Of a stretch of 40,578 nt of DNA, positions 1 to 7,103 are shown in pieces. Source of the DNA: a virus; IMG/VR virus record IMGVR_UViG_3300048918_000407, positions 1 through 40,578 of that record; one strand, given 5' to 3'. The notes beneath the pieces are model-generated. The model saw only the letters and a list, made by a program, of their open reading frames with translations. It was not told where the DNA came from and searched no databases. How positions within the stretch are numbered: position 1 is the stretch's first letter; each line of letters opens with the position of its first letter. The position numbers and the translations under genes are program-made.

Positions 1-2
1 GG

Positions 3-185
3 TCGGCGGCGTGGTCGGCGGCGCGGTCGGCGGCGCGGTCGGCGGAGTCGGCGTGGTCGGCGGCGCGGTCGGCGGAGTCGGCGTGGTCGGCGGCGTGGTC
101 GGCGGAGTCGGCGCGGTCGGCGGAGTCGGCGGAGTCGGCGGAGTCGGCGGAGTCGGCGGCGCGGTCGGCGCGGTCGGCGGCGTGG
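3..185 (+). repeat. Ser-Ala-X coding repeat, left copy
   Basis: There are 18 tandem units of 9 nt (TCGGCGNNG) or 12 nt (TCGGCGGCGNNG). Ser is always TCG, Ala always GCG, and the variable codon is GAG, CGG or TGG. This uniform codon use suggests recent expansion. The window begins inside the tract, which may be an assembly break in low-complexity sequence. Confidence 0.9.
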
Positions 186-236
186 AAGCAGGAAGCCACC
201 GATCTGCTGCAATTGCTACGTGATGCGCAGCCGTGA
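3..236 (+). CDS. C-terminal part of a Ser-Ala-X repeat protein (cut by window edge)
   Basis: The frame is open from the window edge to a TGA at 234-236, so the start lies outside. It encodes 18 units of S-A-X or S-A-A-X with X only Glu, Arg or Trp, followed by a 16-residue non-repetitive tail ending LLRDAQP. X residues are spaced 3 or 4 apart, so on an alpha helix they would line up on one face of an Ala-rich rod. The same repeat alphabet occurs in the gene at 753-1520, suggesting paralogy or sequence exchange. The stop overlaps the GTG of the resolvase gene (GTGA). Function unknown. Confidence 0.6.
   Translation, partial: SAAWSAARSAARSAESAWSAARSAESAWSAAWSAESARSAESAESAESAESAARSARSAAWKQEATDLLQLLRDAQP
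47..113 (+). repeat. 67-nt perfect direct repeat, copy 1
   Basis: This segment of the left Ser-Ala-X tract is identical to 1259-1325 in the second tract, by reading unit by unit. The copies are in direct orientation about 1.2 kb apart and flank the RuvC-like gene. Confidence 0.85.
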
Positions 237-760
237 TTTCCGTCCTGGCCATCGATCCAGGGCTGACCGGCGCACTGGCTGCGTACGACGGCAATGTCCT
301 GCTGGTAAAGGACTTGCCCGTCACCACCCTCAAAAAGAAAACGCGCCTCGATCTTGGCGCGTTGATGTCTTTGGTGCGGATCAACGCCTTTCACCTGGAC
401 GCCCACGATCTCCTGGTTGAACAGGTTGGCACCATGCCGCGCCAGGGACTGTCCAGCGCATTCAACTTCGGGTTCACCAACGGCGCCATCCACATGGCGG
501 CACACGCCAACGCGATGAACCTGCATACCGTCACGCCCACCACCTGGAAATTCGGTGTGGGGTTGAATGCAGTCCTAGGCCAAGACCAGAAAGCACGCAA
601 GGACGCCTCTCGTGCCAAAGCCATCGAATTGTTTCCCCAGTACGCGGATATTTTCTCACGCGTCAAAGATGACGGTCGTGCAGAAGCCGCGCTGATGGCT
701 TGGTGGTTTGTTCATAAAAAATCCAACCTCATTTCTCTTAGGAGCGATATCTATGAGTAG
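233..760 (+). CDS. RuvC-like Holliday junction resolvase
   Basis: 175 aa. The N-terminus carries the RuvC-fold signature AIDPGLTGA with the first metal-binding Asp at D8. A second acidic residue, E63, is in LLVEQVG, and a C-terminal acidic cluster at about D146/D147-E151 is in KDDGRAEAAL, as expected for the RNase H-like RuvC family. The length matches bacterial and phage RuvC proteins, which cut four-way junctions during recombination or genome processing. The GTG start overlaps the preceding stop, and the 3' end overlaps the next ATG, so it sits in a coupled operon. It is flanked by two Ser-Ala-X repeat genes. Confidence 0.88.
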   Translation: MISVLAIDPGLTGALAAYDGNVLLVKDLPVTTLKKKTRLDLGALMSLVRINAFHLDAHDLLVEQVGTMPRQGLSSAFNFGFTNGAIHMAAHANAMNLHTVTPTTWKFGVGLNAVLGQDQKARKDASRAKAIELFPQYADIFSRVKDDGRAEAALMAWWFVHKKSNLISLRSDIYE

Positions 761-1520
761 CCCCAATGCAGTCAACGAAAGCGTGGCGCGTAAGGTGTTG
801 GAAACGGTCGATGCTGGCCTGGTGTCGGGCCTCGGCCAACCCAAGCCCGGCCATATGTGTGTTGAAGCCGCGGTGTGTTACGCCATGGGTTTGCCCCATT
901 CGGATCGCCCTACGTGCGTGGGTGAAGCCGTTCGCCGGTTCAAAATTGGGATAAACGACGCCGCGTGGAGTTCAAACACAGCGCGCACGCAAGGCCTGCG
1001 CCTTCTGGCAATCGCGCAACTCGGCAGCGAAGGTATCGACCAAGTTGCGTTCGCTAGAATCGTGGTCGAGAAAACCATTCGGTCTATCCTACCCAAGACC
1101 CTCCGCAACTTGGCGCGTTTGATTCCGTCTCACGCGGAAATGTTGGAAACCGCCGCGAAGCGTTGTGAACTTGAAGGCGATGCTGCAGCGGCGGCGGAGT
1201 CGGCGGAGTCGGCGCGGTCGGCGCGGTCGGCGGCGGAGTCGGCGGCGGAGTCGGCGTGGTCGGCGTGGTCGGCGGCGCGGTCGGCGGAGTCGGCGTGGTC
1301 GGCGGCGTGGTCGGCGGAGTCGGCGTGGTCGGCGGCGTGGTCGGCGGCGGAGTCGGCGGCGGAGTCGGCGCGGTCGGCGGCGCGGTCGGCGGAGTCGGCG
1401 GAGTCGGCGGCGCGAGACGAGGTGTTGCAGTCTGCATGTCAGATTGGTCTTGAGGCGTTGATAGAACTCAAATCTCCTGGCTGCGAGTACCTGTATCTCG
1501 CGCAAGGAGAAACCCCATGA
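753..1520 (+). CDS. Ser-Ala-X repeat protein with conserved-looking N-terminal domain
   Basis: 255 aa from ATG 753, chosen because GGAGCG at 741-746 is a good ribosome site; an upstream in-frame ATG at 708 lies inside the resolvase gene. Residues 1-145 form a non-repetitive domain with the motifs GLGQPKPGHMCVEAAVCYA and NDAAWSSN. Residues 150-221 are 21 S-A-X or S-A-A-X units (X = E, R or W). A short Cys-containing tail (SACQIGLEALIEL) follows. The N-terminal type resembles hypothetical phage proteins I recall, but no function is assigned. The repeat probably forms a long Ala-rich helix with a Trp/Arg/Glu stripe. The stop overlaps the next ATG (ATGA). Confidence 0.8.
   Translation: MSSPNAVNESVARKVLETVDAGLVSGLGQPKPGHMCVEAAVCYAMGLPHSDRPTCVGEAVRRFKIGINDAAWSSNTARTQGLRLLAIAQLGSEGIDQVAFARIVVEKTIRSILPKTLRNLARLIPSHAEMLETAAKRCELEGDAAAAAESAESARSARSAAESAAESAWSAWSAARSAESAWSAAWSAESAWSAAWSAAESAAESARSAARSAESAESAARDEVLQSACQIGLEALIELKSPGCEYLYLAQGETP
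1197..1415 (+). repeat. Ser-Ala-X coding repeat, right copy
   Basis: There are 21 units, 13 of 9 nt and 8 of 12 nt, with the same TCG/GCG codons and the same GAG/CGG/TGG variable codon as the tract at 3-185. Unit order differs between the tracts except for the 67-nt identical block. The antisense frames give Pro/Thr- or Arg-rich open frames that are only by-products of the repeat. Confidence 0.92.
1259..1325 (+). repeat. 67-nt perfect direct repeat, copy 2
   Basis: Identical to 47-113. Recombination between the copies would delete about 1.2 kb including the resolvase gene and leave one fused repeat gene. Confidence 0.85.
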
Positions 1521-1975
1521 CCTACAACCGCGCTCTGTGGGAGCTGGTGGATGCGAAGTTCCGAAGCGGAAATTCGATTCCGGTTGAACGGATCGTAATC
1601 ACTCTCGCTGAATACGAGGCGGTCATTAATCGTCCAGTGGCTGAAAATACCGATGAAGTGGTATGCGAGGTCATGGCTATCGTCAGAAACATGGATGGGG
1701 AGCCTATCCTTGATTTCACGGGCGAAGGTGATCTTTACGAAATTCCAGATGGCACACCGGTCTGGCTTCTGTCTGGCGGTAACTTCGACAAACCTGACGA
1801 CGGTTGGATGTCCCTCTACACAAAGCCGCAAACCGCCATCCTTGAGCGTCCCGTGGTGGTTGGTGAGGACGTTATGGATCGTTGCGTCGAAGCCTACGAA
1901 TTGGCCGCAGCTGACTACTGCGACCGGGATGGTCTGCGTGCCGCTCTCGAATCGATGGTGAGGGGGAAGTCGTGA
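1517..1975 (+). CDS. Hypothetical early phage protein
   Basis: 152 aa. The ATG overlaps the previous stop and follows AAGGAGA at 1504-1510. The middle reads DGTPVWLLSGG followed by MSLYTKPQT, a pattern seen in small accessory phage proteins (a short beta-rich segment ending in a tyrosine and Lys/Pro). No catalytic motif or membrane segment is visible and I do not recognise a named family. It lies in a run of small coupled genes (GTGA overlap with the next), typical of early phage accessory genes. Confidence 0.75.
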   Translation: MTYNRALWELVDAKFRSGNSIPVERIVITLAEYEAVINRPVAENTDEVVCEVMAIVRNMDGEPILDFTGEGDLYEIPDGTPVWLLSGGNFDKPDDGWMSLYTKPQTAILERPVVVGEDVMDRCVEAYELAAADYCDRDGLRAALESMVRGKS

Positions 1976-2253
1976 GCATCAACCTGACGGATCGGCAGCG
2001 CGACGTCCTGTCATCACTCGTATACATGCGTCGGAGCGAGCAAGGGTGTCGACGAGTAGATGGATTAACGTACGCAACGCCGCTCGATGTTGGCGGAAGC
2101 GATGGGTCACACCATTCAGCCACCCTGAAGAAGTTGTCGGACCTGGGGTTAGCTGATCGCAGGAAATTCATGTGGGGCCCACGCGGATCGTGCGCCTATC
2201 GCGCCACTGATGCGGGAGTTTCAATTATCGAAAACAAGGACAACAACCCATGA
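1972..2253 (+). CDS. Small winged-helix-like protein
   Basis: 93 aa from a GTG overlapping the previous TGA, behind AGGGGGAAG. The N-terminal LTDRQRDVLSSL, the central HSATLKKLSDLGLADRRK and the C-terminal YRATDAGVSII resemble the order of helix, recognition helix and wing in MarR-type winged-helix proteins. No ligand or dimer motif is evident. A DNA-binding role is inferred from the pattern only. It is one of few candidate regulators in a window that lacks an obvious lysogeny repressor. Confidence 0.65.
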   Translation: MSINLTDRQRDVLSSLVYMRRSEQGCRRVDGLTYATPLDVGGSDGSHHSATLKKLSDLGLADRRKFMWGPRGSCAYRATDAGVSIIENKDNNP

Positions 2254-2819
2254 CCACCGAGCGTAGTGGGATGAGTTTGGAGACGGTGCGTGATTGGCAT
2301 CGCAAAGAACATGACGAGAACGCGAGCATAGCCAAGGAACAGCATCGACTTAGTGCAGCACACGCCATGTACCAGTCGATGGCTGATCACCACGGCGCAA
2401 TGGCCGACGCCATCGACGCCCACCTATCCCGCGATGCGGTCGTGAGTGATGAGGATGTAACTAATGCACGGTCAGAGTATTTCTCTCACGGTGGCAGCGC
2501 ATCCCCTGACTTTGCTTGGAAGAAAGCATTGCAGTCCTTCGCCGCGCGGCATGCGGCTGTGCCTGATTTATCGTCCATTGAGAAAATGTCGTATCCCGAT
2601 GACGTGCATTCCCCTAGATACATCATGGATCACAACTTCGCATTGGGCTGGAACGCCTGCCGAGAAGCCATGCTCGCGCAACGGGATGGGGGTAAGCCTG
2701 AGGGTCGGCAATTGGTCAGGGTTGCTAAAATTAAAGACGTTGACGAATACGGCCCAATGATTGATTGGTTTACACATTGGGTTGAACTAAAAGGAAAGGA
2801 GCTTTTCACTAATGACTGA
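2250..2819 (+). CDS. Hypothetical phage protein
   Basis: 189 aa. The ATG overlaps the previous TGA. Residues 10-65 are helical and rich in His, Glu and Ala, probably coiled. The later NFALGWNACREAML segment is a motif I associate with small phage proteins of unknown function. No enzyme motif is visible. The 3' end overlaps the start of the DUF3307 gene by 8 nt, indicating translational coupling. Confidence 0.7.
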   Translation: MTTERSGMSLETVRDWHRKEHDENASIAKEQHRLSAAHAMYQSMADHHGAMADAIDAHLSRDAVVSDEDVTNARSEYFSHGGSASPDFAWKKALQSFAARHAAVPDLSSIEKMSYPDDVHSPRYIMDHNFALGWNACREAMLAQRDGGKPEGRQLVRVAKIKDVDEYGPMIDWFTHWVELKGKELFTND

Positions 2820-3135
2820 GATGCTCTTTCTCCTTATCGCTGGCCATGCCGTCGCGGAATATCCACTTCAGGGCGATTTCCTAGCGGCTAACAAGGCTCG
2901 CACAGGACCTAACTACGTTCCGTGGTGGCAGGCGCTCATTGCCCATTCCTTCATCCATGGAGGATTTGTAGCACTCATCACGGGCTTGTGGTGGCTTGGG
3001 GCCGCTGAGGTTATTGCCCACGCCATTACGGACCATCTGAAGTGCGAAAAGCACATTGGCCTTAATACCGACCAGATAATTCACGTAGCTTGCAAGGTGA
3101 TTTGGTGCGGCATCGCCATTGGAGTAAAGACATGA
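2812..3135 (+). CDS. DUF3307-type membrane protein
   Basis: 107 aa. The start of the protein (LFLLIAGHAVAEYPLQGDFLAANK) is characteristic of DUF3307 phage and bacterial membrane proteins. A hydrophobic segment follows at about residues 45-70 and another at the C-terminus around 90-105. Conserved His residues lie in AHSFIHGG and AHAITDHL. AAGGAAAGGAG at 2791-2801 precedes the ATG. The family has no established function; inner-membrane location is inferred from the hydrophobic segments. Confidence 0.75.
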   Translation: MTEMLFLLIAGHAVAEYPLQGDFLAANKARTGPNYVPWWQALIAHSFIHGGFVALITGLWWLGAAEVIAHAITDHLKCEKHIGLNTDQIIHVACKVIWCGIAIGVKT

Positions 3136-3626
3136 GCCAAGACAAGACCGCCGAGAAGCTTAGGGCTTGCCGTGATGCGTTTGAGCGAGAGTATCGGTGC
3201 GAAGGGGCGTCTTTCAGAAAGACCAATGGCGACTACACTGGGCCGCTAAATACGTTTTGGGAAGTTTGGCAAACCGCATGGCGCGCCAACACCCGCGCCG
3301 ATAGCGGTGAGGCGGTTGCTTGTCGATATAGGTATCACGGGCCAAATGGTTTGATAGGCAACTGGACCACAGGCGACCTTGAGGATGCTGATTCATTGCG
3401 TGTCGATGCGCGTTTCGAGATAGAGCCGCTATTCACCCACCCGCGCGCCACATCGGTTGATGTGCGGGATGCGGAGCGCTGGCAAGCGTTCAAGCGCTAC
3501 GTATCCGAGACGATAGGAGGCAATCACCTTCTTGATCGTCTGGCCATTCTTGACATTGGCTCATGGGATAAGTGCATCGACGAACTAAAAGCCGCCATCG
3601 TCAGCCGCGAGGGGGAGAAACTATGA
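3132..3626 (+). CDS. Hypothetical early phage protein
   Basis: 164 aa from ATG 3132, which overlaps the previous stop and has GGAG at 3121-3124; an in-frame ATG at 3090 lies inside the upstream gene and lacks a site. The N-terminus (CRDAFEREYR, then LNTFWEVWQTAWRA) resembles a helical domain found at the start of many small phage proteins. The centre, RYHGPNGLIGNWTTG followed by IEPLFTHP, matches a recurrent phage accessory pattern. Function unknown. Base composition is lower in GC than in the replication genes, as for its neighbours. Confidence 0.7.
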   Translation: MSQDKTAEKLRACRDAFEREYRCEGASFRKTNGDYTGPLNTFWEVWQTAWRANTRADSGEAVACRYRYHGPNGLIGNWTTGDLEDADSLRVDARFEIEPLFTHPRATSVDVRDAERWQAFKRYVSETIGGNHLLDRLAILDIGSWDKCIDELKAAIVSREGEKL

Positions 3627-3793
3627 CCATCTGCACCGGCATCAACCCATCTGACATCCCCTGTGCCGACCTGAAGCTGTTGGAGATGTCCCTGGCCTCA
3701 CGCATCGACAAGGACGTGACGATGCTGCTTGAGGTGCGCGCAGAACTCCGTCGTCGTGCCAAATCTGTTGAGCTTTCATCAACGGAAGAGTAA
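3623..3793 (+). CDS. Small hypothetical protein
   Basis: 56 aa from ATG 3623, overlapping the previous TGA and preceded by GAGGGGGAG. The protein is mostly helical (LKLLEMSLASRIDK, then TMLLEVRAELRRRAK) with no recognisable domain. Its last codons contain an exact copy of the dispersed 17-bp palindrome (3767-3783), which lies just ahead of the next gene's ribosome site. Confidence 0.6.
   Translation: MTICTGINPSDIPCADLKLLEMSLASRIDKDVTMLLEVRAELRRRAKSVELSSTEE
3767..3783. promoter_or_regulatory. Dispersed palindrome GTTGA-N7-TCAAC, copy 1 (exact)
   Basis: GTTGA-GCTTTCA-TCAAC at the 3' end of the small gene, ending 11 nt before ATG 3795, with GGAAG (3784-3788) directly after it. The position suggests control of the metallophosphoesterase gene by a protein dimer or an RNA hairpin. 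Confidence 0.55.
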
Positions 3794-3794
3794 A

Positions 3795-4664
3795 ATGTCA
3801 TCACATGGGCCACAAACGGAACCGCGATCTATGACGCTCCCTAAGCGCCACTTCGTGATACCCGATACACAGGTCAAGAAAGGCGTGCCGATTGACCACA
3901 TGACGTGGATCGGGGCCGCCATCCGTGACTACAAACCCGACGTGGTCATCCACCTGGGTGACCACTGGGACTTCCCTTCTCTCTCCCGTTACGACGCCAA
4001 GGGGTCCCTGGCCACCGAAGGCGCGCGCGTTGAAGACGACATCGCGTCAGGCAATGAAGCTCTGGCCCTCCTGACCCGCAGCATGGGCCGCTTCAAGGGC
4101 CGCAAGATCATCTTGGAAGGCAACCATGAAAACCGACTTGTCCGAGCTATCAACGAGGATCCACGCCTCGCTGGGACCCTCGGCTACCACCTACTCAATC
4201 GTGAGCGCCTCGGGTGGGAGGTTGTGGATTACTTCTGCGGAGCTCCTGGACAAATTAAAGTCGATGGTGTTGTGTACGCCCACTACTTCAGCGCCGTCAA
4301 CACCGGCCGCGCCATTGGTGGAACCGCCAACAACAAGCTCAACCACGTAGGCGAACCGTTCGTGCAGGGCCACGTGCAGGGTTACGACGTCGGATCCAAG
4401 CAGTACGCCACGGGCAAGATCAAGCAGGGCATCGTGGCCGGCTCGGCCTACCTGCACGACGAAGACTACAAGGGCATGGCTAACAGCCACTGGCGTGGCG
4501 TGCTTGTGCTCAACGAGGTACGCGACGGCCAGTTCTGCGCGATGCCTCTCACTCTGGATTACCTGTGCCGCAAGTACGAAGGCGTGGGCCTTGACCGGTT
4601 CCTGCGCCGTAAATACCGCAATGCGGTCCAGCGATTCACTCTCGCCCGAGGGCTTGCAGCGTGA
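3795..4664 (+). CDS. Calcineurin-like metallophosphoesterase
   Basis: 289 aa. The metal-ligand blocks of the family are in order: IPDTQ near the N-terminus, HLGDHWDF (GDxxD-like) at about residue 50, GNHENR at about 110, an AHYFSA histidine and a late QGHVQGYD block supplying GH-type ligands. The enzyme should hydrolyse phosphomono- or diesters with two metal ions; the substrate is unknown, with nucleic acid ends or nucleotides likely in a phage. ATG 3795 follows GGAAG at 3784-3788; an in-frame start at 3729 lies inside the previous gene. Both the site and the palindrome at 3767-3783 sit directly upstream. Confidence 0.85.
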   Translation: MSSHGPQTEPRSMTLPKRHFVIPDTQVKKGVPIDHMTWIGAAIRDYKPDVVIHLGDHWDFPSLSRYDAKGSLATEGARVEDDIASGNEALALLTRSMGRFKGRKIILEGNHENRLVRAINEDPRLAGTLGYHLLNRERLGWEVVDYFCGAPGQIKVDGVVYAHYFSAVNTGRAIGGTANNKLNHVGEPFVQGHVQGYDVGSKQYATGKIKQGIVAGSAYLHDEDYKGMANSHWRGVLVLNEVRDGQFCAMPLTLDYLCRKYEGVGLDRFLRRKYRNAVQRFTLARGLAA

Positions 4665-4852
4665 TGGATCTCAACCACAACCCCAAACACGAACCCTCCA
4701 AGTTCCCTCAGCAGAGCATCACGCTCAAGACGATGGAAACGGTTTTGCACCACGTCGAGCTTTTGCTTCTGCACGGTCATCAGGTGGCCATCGTTGCCGA
4801 CGGTGACGGCTGGTCCGTATCCACCACCTTGCGTTCGGGGCATGTGAAATGA
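4661..4852 (+). CDS. Small hypothetical protein
   Basis: About 63 aa, starting at GTG 4661 or ATG 4664, both overlapping the metallophosphoesterase stop. The sequence TVLHHVELLLLHGHQVAIVADGDGWSV suggests a compact alpha-beta fold. No family recognised. It overlaps the next gene by 4 nt, so it is likely translated as part of the operon. Confidence 0.6.
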   Translation: MMDLNHNPKHEPSKFPQQSITLKTMETVLHHVELLLLHGHQVAIVADGDGWSVSTTLRSGHVK

Positions 4853-5298
4853 TGGAAGATTCGATACTTCATGCGCATCGCTTGTACAAAGAACGCATGT
4901 CCCTCCCTACGGACGCCGCGTCACGTGAGCAGTATCCGATGGCCGATGGCCTGCTGGATTACTTCCCCAACGCACTGGCCGAAGTCTCGCGGTTGTCGAA
5001 GGTCGGTAACGACCAGCACAACCCGGGCCAGCCCATGCACCACAACCGCGACAAGTCCACGGACCACGCCAACAAGGTGATCAAGCACCTGGTCGATCGC
5101 GGCAAGTTCGATACGGATGGCGTGCGCCACTCCGTCAAGGCCGCGTGGCGCGCGCTGGCGTTGGCCCAGGAAGAGATCGAGCGGGACGAAGGCGCTCCCT
5201 TGCCGCGCGGCTGCAAGACGACCAAAGAACATCGACGCGTTGCGACACGTGAGGATCTCGACGCGGCAGGACTCACGCACCTCACACTGAGGGATTAG
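4849..5298 (+). CDS. dATP/dGTP diphosphohydrolase-domain protein (DUF5664 type)
   Basis: 149 aa. The core DYFPNALAEVSRLSKVGN, HNPGQPMHH, KSTDHANKVIKHL and HSVKAAWRALALAQEE is highly characteristic of the phage domain annotated as the N-terminal dATP/dGTP diphosphohydrolase domain, an all-alpha, MazG-like NTP hydrolase relation. The His/Asp/Glu residues in these blocks are likely metal ligands. The role would be changing dNTP pools during replication. I see no PurZ or other sign of a modified-base pathway. Start is GTG 4849 or ATG 4852, overlapping the previous stop. Confidence 0.8.
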   Translation: MMEDSILHAHRLYKERMSLPTDAASREQYPMADGLLDYFPNALAEVSRLSKVGNDQHNPGQPMHHNRDKSTDHANKVIKHLVDRGKFDTDGVRHSVKAAWRALALAQEEIERDEGAPLPRGCKTTKEHRRVATREDLDAAGLTHLTLRD

Positions 5299-5301
5299 CG
5301 T

Positions 5302-5505
5302 ATGAAAATGCCCAACATTCTCTGGCTTTGTTTCGTGCTTCTGGTGTTGTCTCTGGCCGAACTGGTCTTCATCGTCACGACCATAGTGTTGAGCTTTGCT
5401 CATCTCTGGGTGTGTGCCGGCGCGTGCGCGGCTGCAGTGATCGCGGTTGGCTTCGTCGAAAGTCAGATGGTTCGTGAGTTCTGGGACGTGGAGGACGCGA
5501 CGTGA
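5302..5505 (+). CDS. Small two-helix membrane protein
   Basis: 67 aa. Two hydrophobic segments, at about residues 5-32 and 34-52, are separated by a short turn, followed by a charged tail (REFWDVEDAT). GAGGGA at 5289-5294 precedes the ATG. An inner-membrane protein is inferred; no family recognised. The 3' end overlaps the next GTG by 4 nt. A near copy of the dispersed palindrome (GTTGA-GCTTTGC-TCATC, 5388-5404) lies inside the gene. Confidence 0.6.
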   Translation: MKMPNILWLCFVLLVLSLAELVFIVTTIVLSFAHLWVCAGACAAAVIAVGFVESQMVREFWDVEDAT

Positions 5506-5690
5506 GCGTGATGGAAGAGTTCAACGCGTTCGCCTTTCAGCGCGCACGCAGCAAGTACCTCCGGCGCCAGTTCAAGGAAATGGAGCACAACGACTGGGTT
5601 GCCCTGGTCGAGGGCTACATGACCCAGAACGAACGCCTGGAAGCGGAGATCGAGGGGCTGGAATCCGATCTGGCGGAACTGCGTGACTGA
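5502..5690 (+). CDS. Small coiled-coil protein
   Basis: 62 aa. GTG start overlapping the previous TGA. The second half (NERLEAEIEGLESDLAELRD) has clear heptad spacing of Leu/Ile and would form a coiled coil; the first half is basic and aromatic. No family recognised. It overlaps the SNF2 helicase start by 8 nt, so it could be a partner or simply coupled to it. Confidence 0.6.
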   Translation: MSVMEEFNAFAFQRARSKYLRRQFKEMEHNDWVALVEGYMTQNERLEAEIEGLESDLAELRD

Positions 5691-7038
5691 GCTCGCCCTG
5701 CCACTCGATTGGCAGTTGGAGGGTTCGCAGTTTCTTGCGGAACGGACTCAGGCGTTCCTTGCGGACGAGCCGGGCGTGGGCAAGTCAGGCCAGGCGGTCA
5801 GGGCGTGTGATTTAGTTGGCGCTTTGAACATCCTGGTCCTCGTCCCGGCGAGTGTTCGCGTTAACTGGCTGAACGAATTCAAAAAATTTTCACCTTTCGA
5901 CCGTCAAGAAACCGCCGTTTTCGACGGAAAAACGTCACCGGGTGCCGAAGGGGTGACGGTGTGTTCTTACGACCTACTGGCCAACAAGAAGCTGCGCGCG
6001 TCTCTCATGGCGAGACGTTGGGATGTTCTCATCCTCGATGAGTCGCACATGTTGAAGGCGCGAACGGCCTCACGAACCAAGACGGTGTACGGCCGCAAGA
6101 GTGATGGCGTGGCCGGGCTGATGACGTCTGCGAAGCACGTGTGGCGACTGTCGGGAACACCCGCACCCAACTTTGTGGATGAGCTGTGGACTCATTTGCA
6201 CAGTGCAGGTCTATATCCAAAGAATTACTACGATTTTGTCGATGAGTTTTGCACCGGTTTTAAATCCGATTACGGCTTTCGAATCAATGGCACGAAGAAT
6301 GCACAACGTCTCCGCGCCTTACTGAAACCTTTCATGTTGCGCAGGAAGAAAGCCGACGTGTTGCCTAAGTTGCCGCCCATTGAATTCGAGCACCGCACCG
6401 TGGAACCCACGGCCGTGGATGCACGTGCGTACTTCGGCACGTTGAAGGAATTCGACCCGTACTTGCACGAGGATTTGCAGAAACAAAACGCGCAGTTAAA
6501 GGATGCTGTCGCAGTCGGTGATAACACACTGGAATATCTTCGTAGTGTCGCCACGTCCGTCGGCACACTGCGCCGGTACATCGGTCTATCGAAAGTACCC
6601 GGCTACCTCGACGTGGTGAAACCCGAATTGAAAGCGCGACGATTCGACAAACTGTTAATCGGCGCGTGGCATACGGATGTCATCGAGGCATTGCGCACAG
6701 GGCTTCGTGAGTTCGGTGCGGTCACGCTGTTTGGCGGCACACCGGCCGAGAAGCGCCAGCACTTGCTGGACAAGTTCAAGACCAACCGCGCGTGCCGTGT
6801 GTTGATCTGTCAGGTAAAGGTGGGCATCGGTTTCAATGCAACCGCGGCCTACAGGGTGGACCTGTTGGAACCCTCGTGGGTGCCTGCAGAAAACAAGCAG
6901 TTTATTGACCGTGCTCACCGCATCGGCCAGGACTGCGCAGTGACGGTGCGCTACTTCGGCTGCAACCGCAGCGTCGACGCAGACATCACGAAAGCGTTGG
7001 CGCTGAAAGGACGCGAATTAGCGAAAGTTTTCGATTGA
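5683..7038 (+). CDS. SNF2-family DNA helicase/ATPase
   Basis: 451 aa, GTG start overlapping the previous gene. Helicase motifs in order: Walker A DEPGVGKS at 28-35, VLVPASVRVNW (motif Ia region) at about 52, DESH Walker B at 119-122, SGTP (motif III) at about 158, QVKVGIGFNAT (motif V) in the C-terminal lobe and RAHRIGQ (motif VI) at about 410-416. These are the SNF2/Rad54-type signatures. The protein is short, with no nuclease or chromatin domain, as for phage versions that move along or remodel DNA in replication or recombination. GC content of the middle part looks lower than in the replication genes. Confidence 0.9.
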   Translation: MTELALPLDWQLEGSQFLAERTQAFLADEPGVGKSGQAVRACDLVGALNILVLVPASVRVNWLNEFKKFSPFDRQETAVFDGKTSPGAEGVTVCSYDLLANKKLRASLMARRWDVLILDESHMLKARTASRTKTVYGRKSDGVAGLMTSAKHVWRLSGTPAPNFVDELWTHLHSAGLYPKNYYDFVDEFCTGFKSDYGFRINGTKNAQRLRALLKPFMLRRKKADVLPKLPPIEFEHRTVEPTAVDARAYFGTLKEFDPYLHEDLQKQNAQLKDAVAVGDNTLEYLRSVATSVGTLRRYIGLSKVPGYLDVVKPELKARRFDKLLIGAWHTDVIEALRTGLREFGAVTLFGGTPAEKRQHLLDKFKTNRACRVLICQVKVGIGFNATAAYRVDLLEPSWVPAENKQFIDRAHRIGQDCAVTVRYFGCNRSVDADITKALALKGRELAKVFD

Positions 7039-7064
7039 CATATGCCGTTCGGTGTTGAGACAAT
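7035..7064 (+). promoter_or_regulatory. Probable sigma70 promoter
   Basis: A perfect -35 box TTGACA at 7035-7040 overlaps the helicase stop codon. With an 18-nt spacer, GACAAT at 7059-7064 is a four-of-six -10 box. It sits in a rare gap between coding regions upstream of the gene at 7104. The palindrome at 7054-7070 covers the -10 box, so a bound protein would block transcription. Confidence 0.55.
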
Positions 7065-7070
7065 ATCAAC
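7054..7070. promoter_or_regulatory. Dispersed palindrome, copy 2 (exact), over a -10 box
   Basis: GTTGA-GACAATA-TCAAC. It overlaps the predicted -10 box and ends 33 nt before ATG 7104. This is the copy most easily read as a repressor operator. Confidence 0.6.
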
Positions 7071-7103
7071 ATCGCGGCCACAACGAGTGAAAGGAGCTTT
7101 TGC

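Noticed and set aside
3-185. Short regular repeats at the left edge looking like a CRISPR or minisatellite
   Set aside because: Units are 9 or 12 nt without spacers and stay in one open frame encoding Ser-Ala-X; it is a coding repeat.
1084-1505. Minus-strand Pro/Thr- or Arg-rich open frames
   Set aside because: They are antisense readings of the GC-rich repeat, with no ribosome site and against the operon direction.
4849-5298. Marker of a Z-genome (2-aminoadenine) pathway
   Set aside because: The dATP/dGTP diphosphohydrolase domain is widespread; no PurZ-like gene or other pathway member was found.
5388-5404. Extra palindrome copy GTTGA-GCTTTGC-TCATC
   Set aside because: One mismatch, in the middle of a membrane protein gene and not near a start codon.
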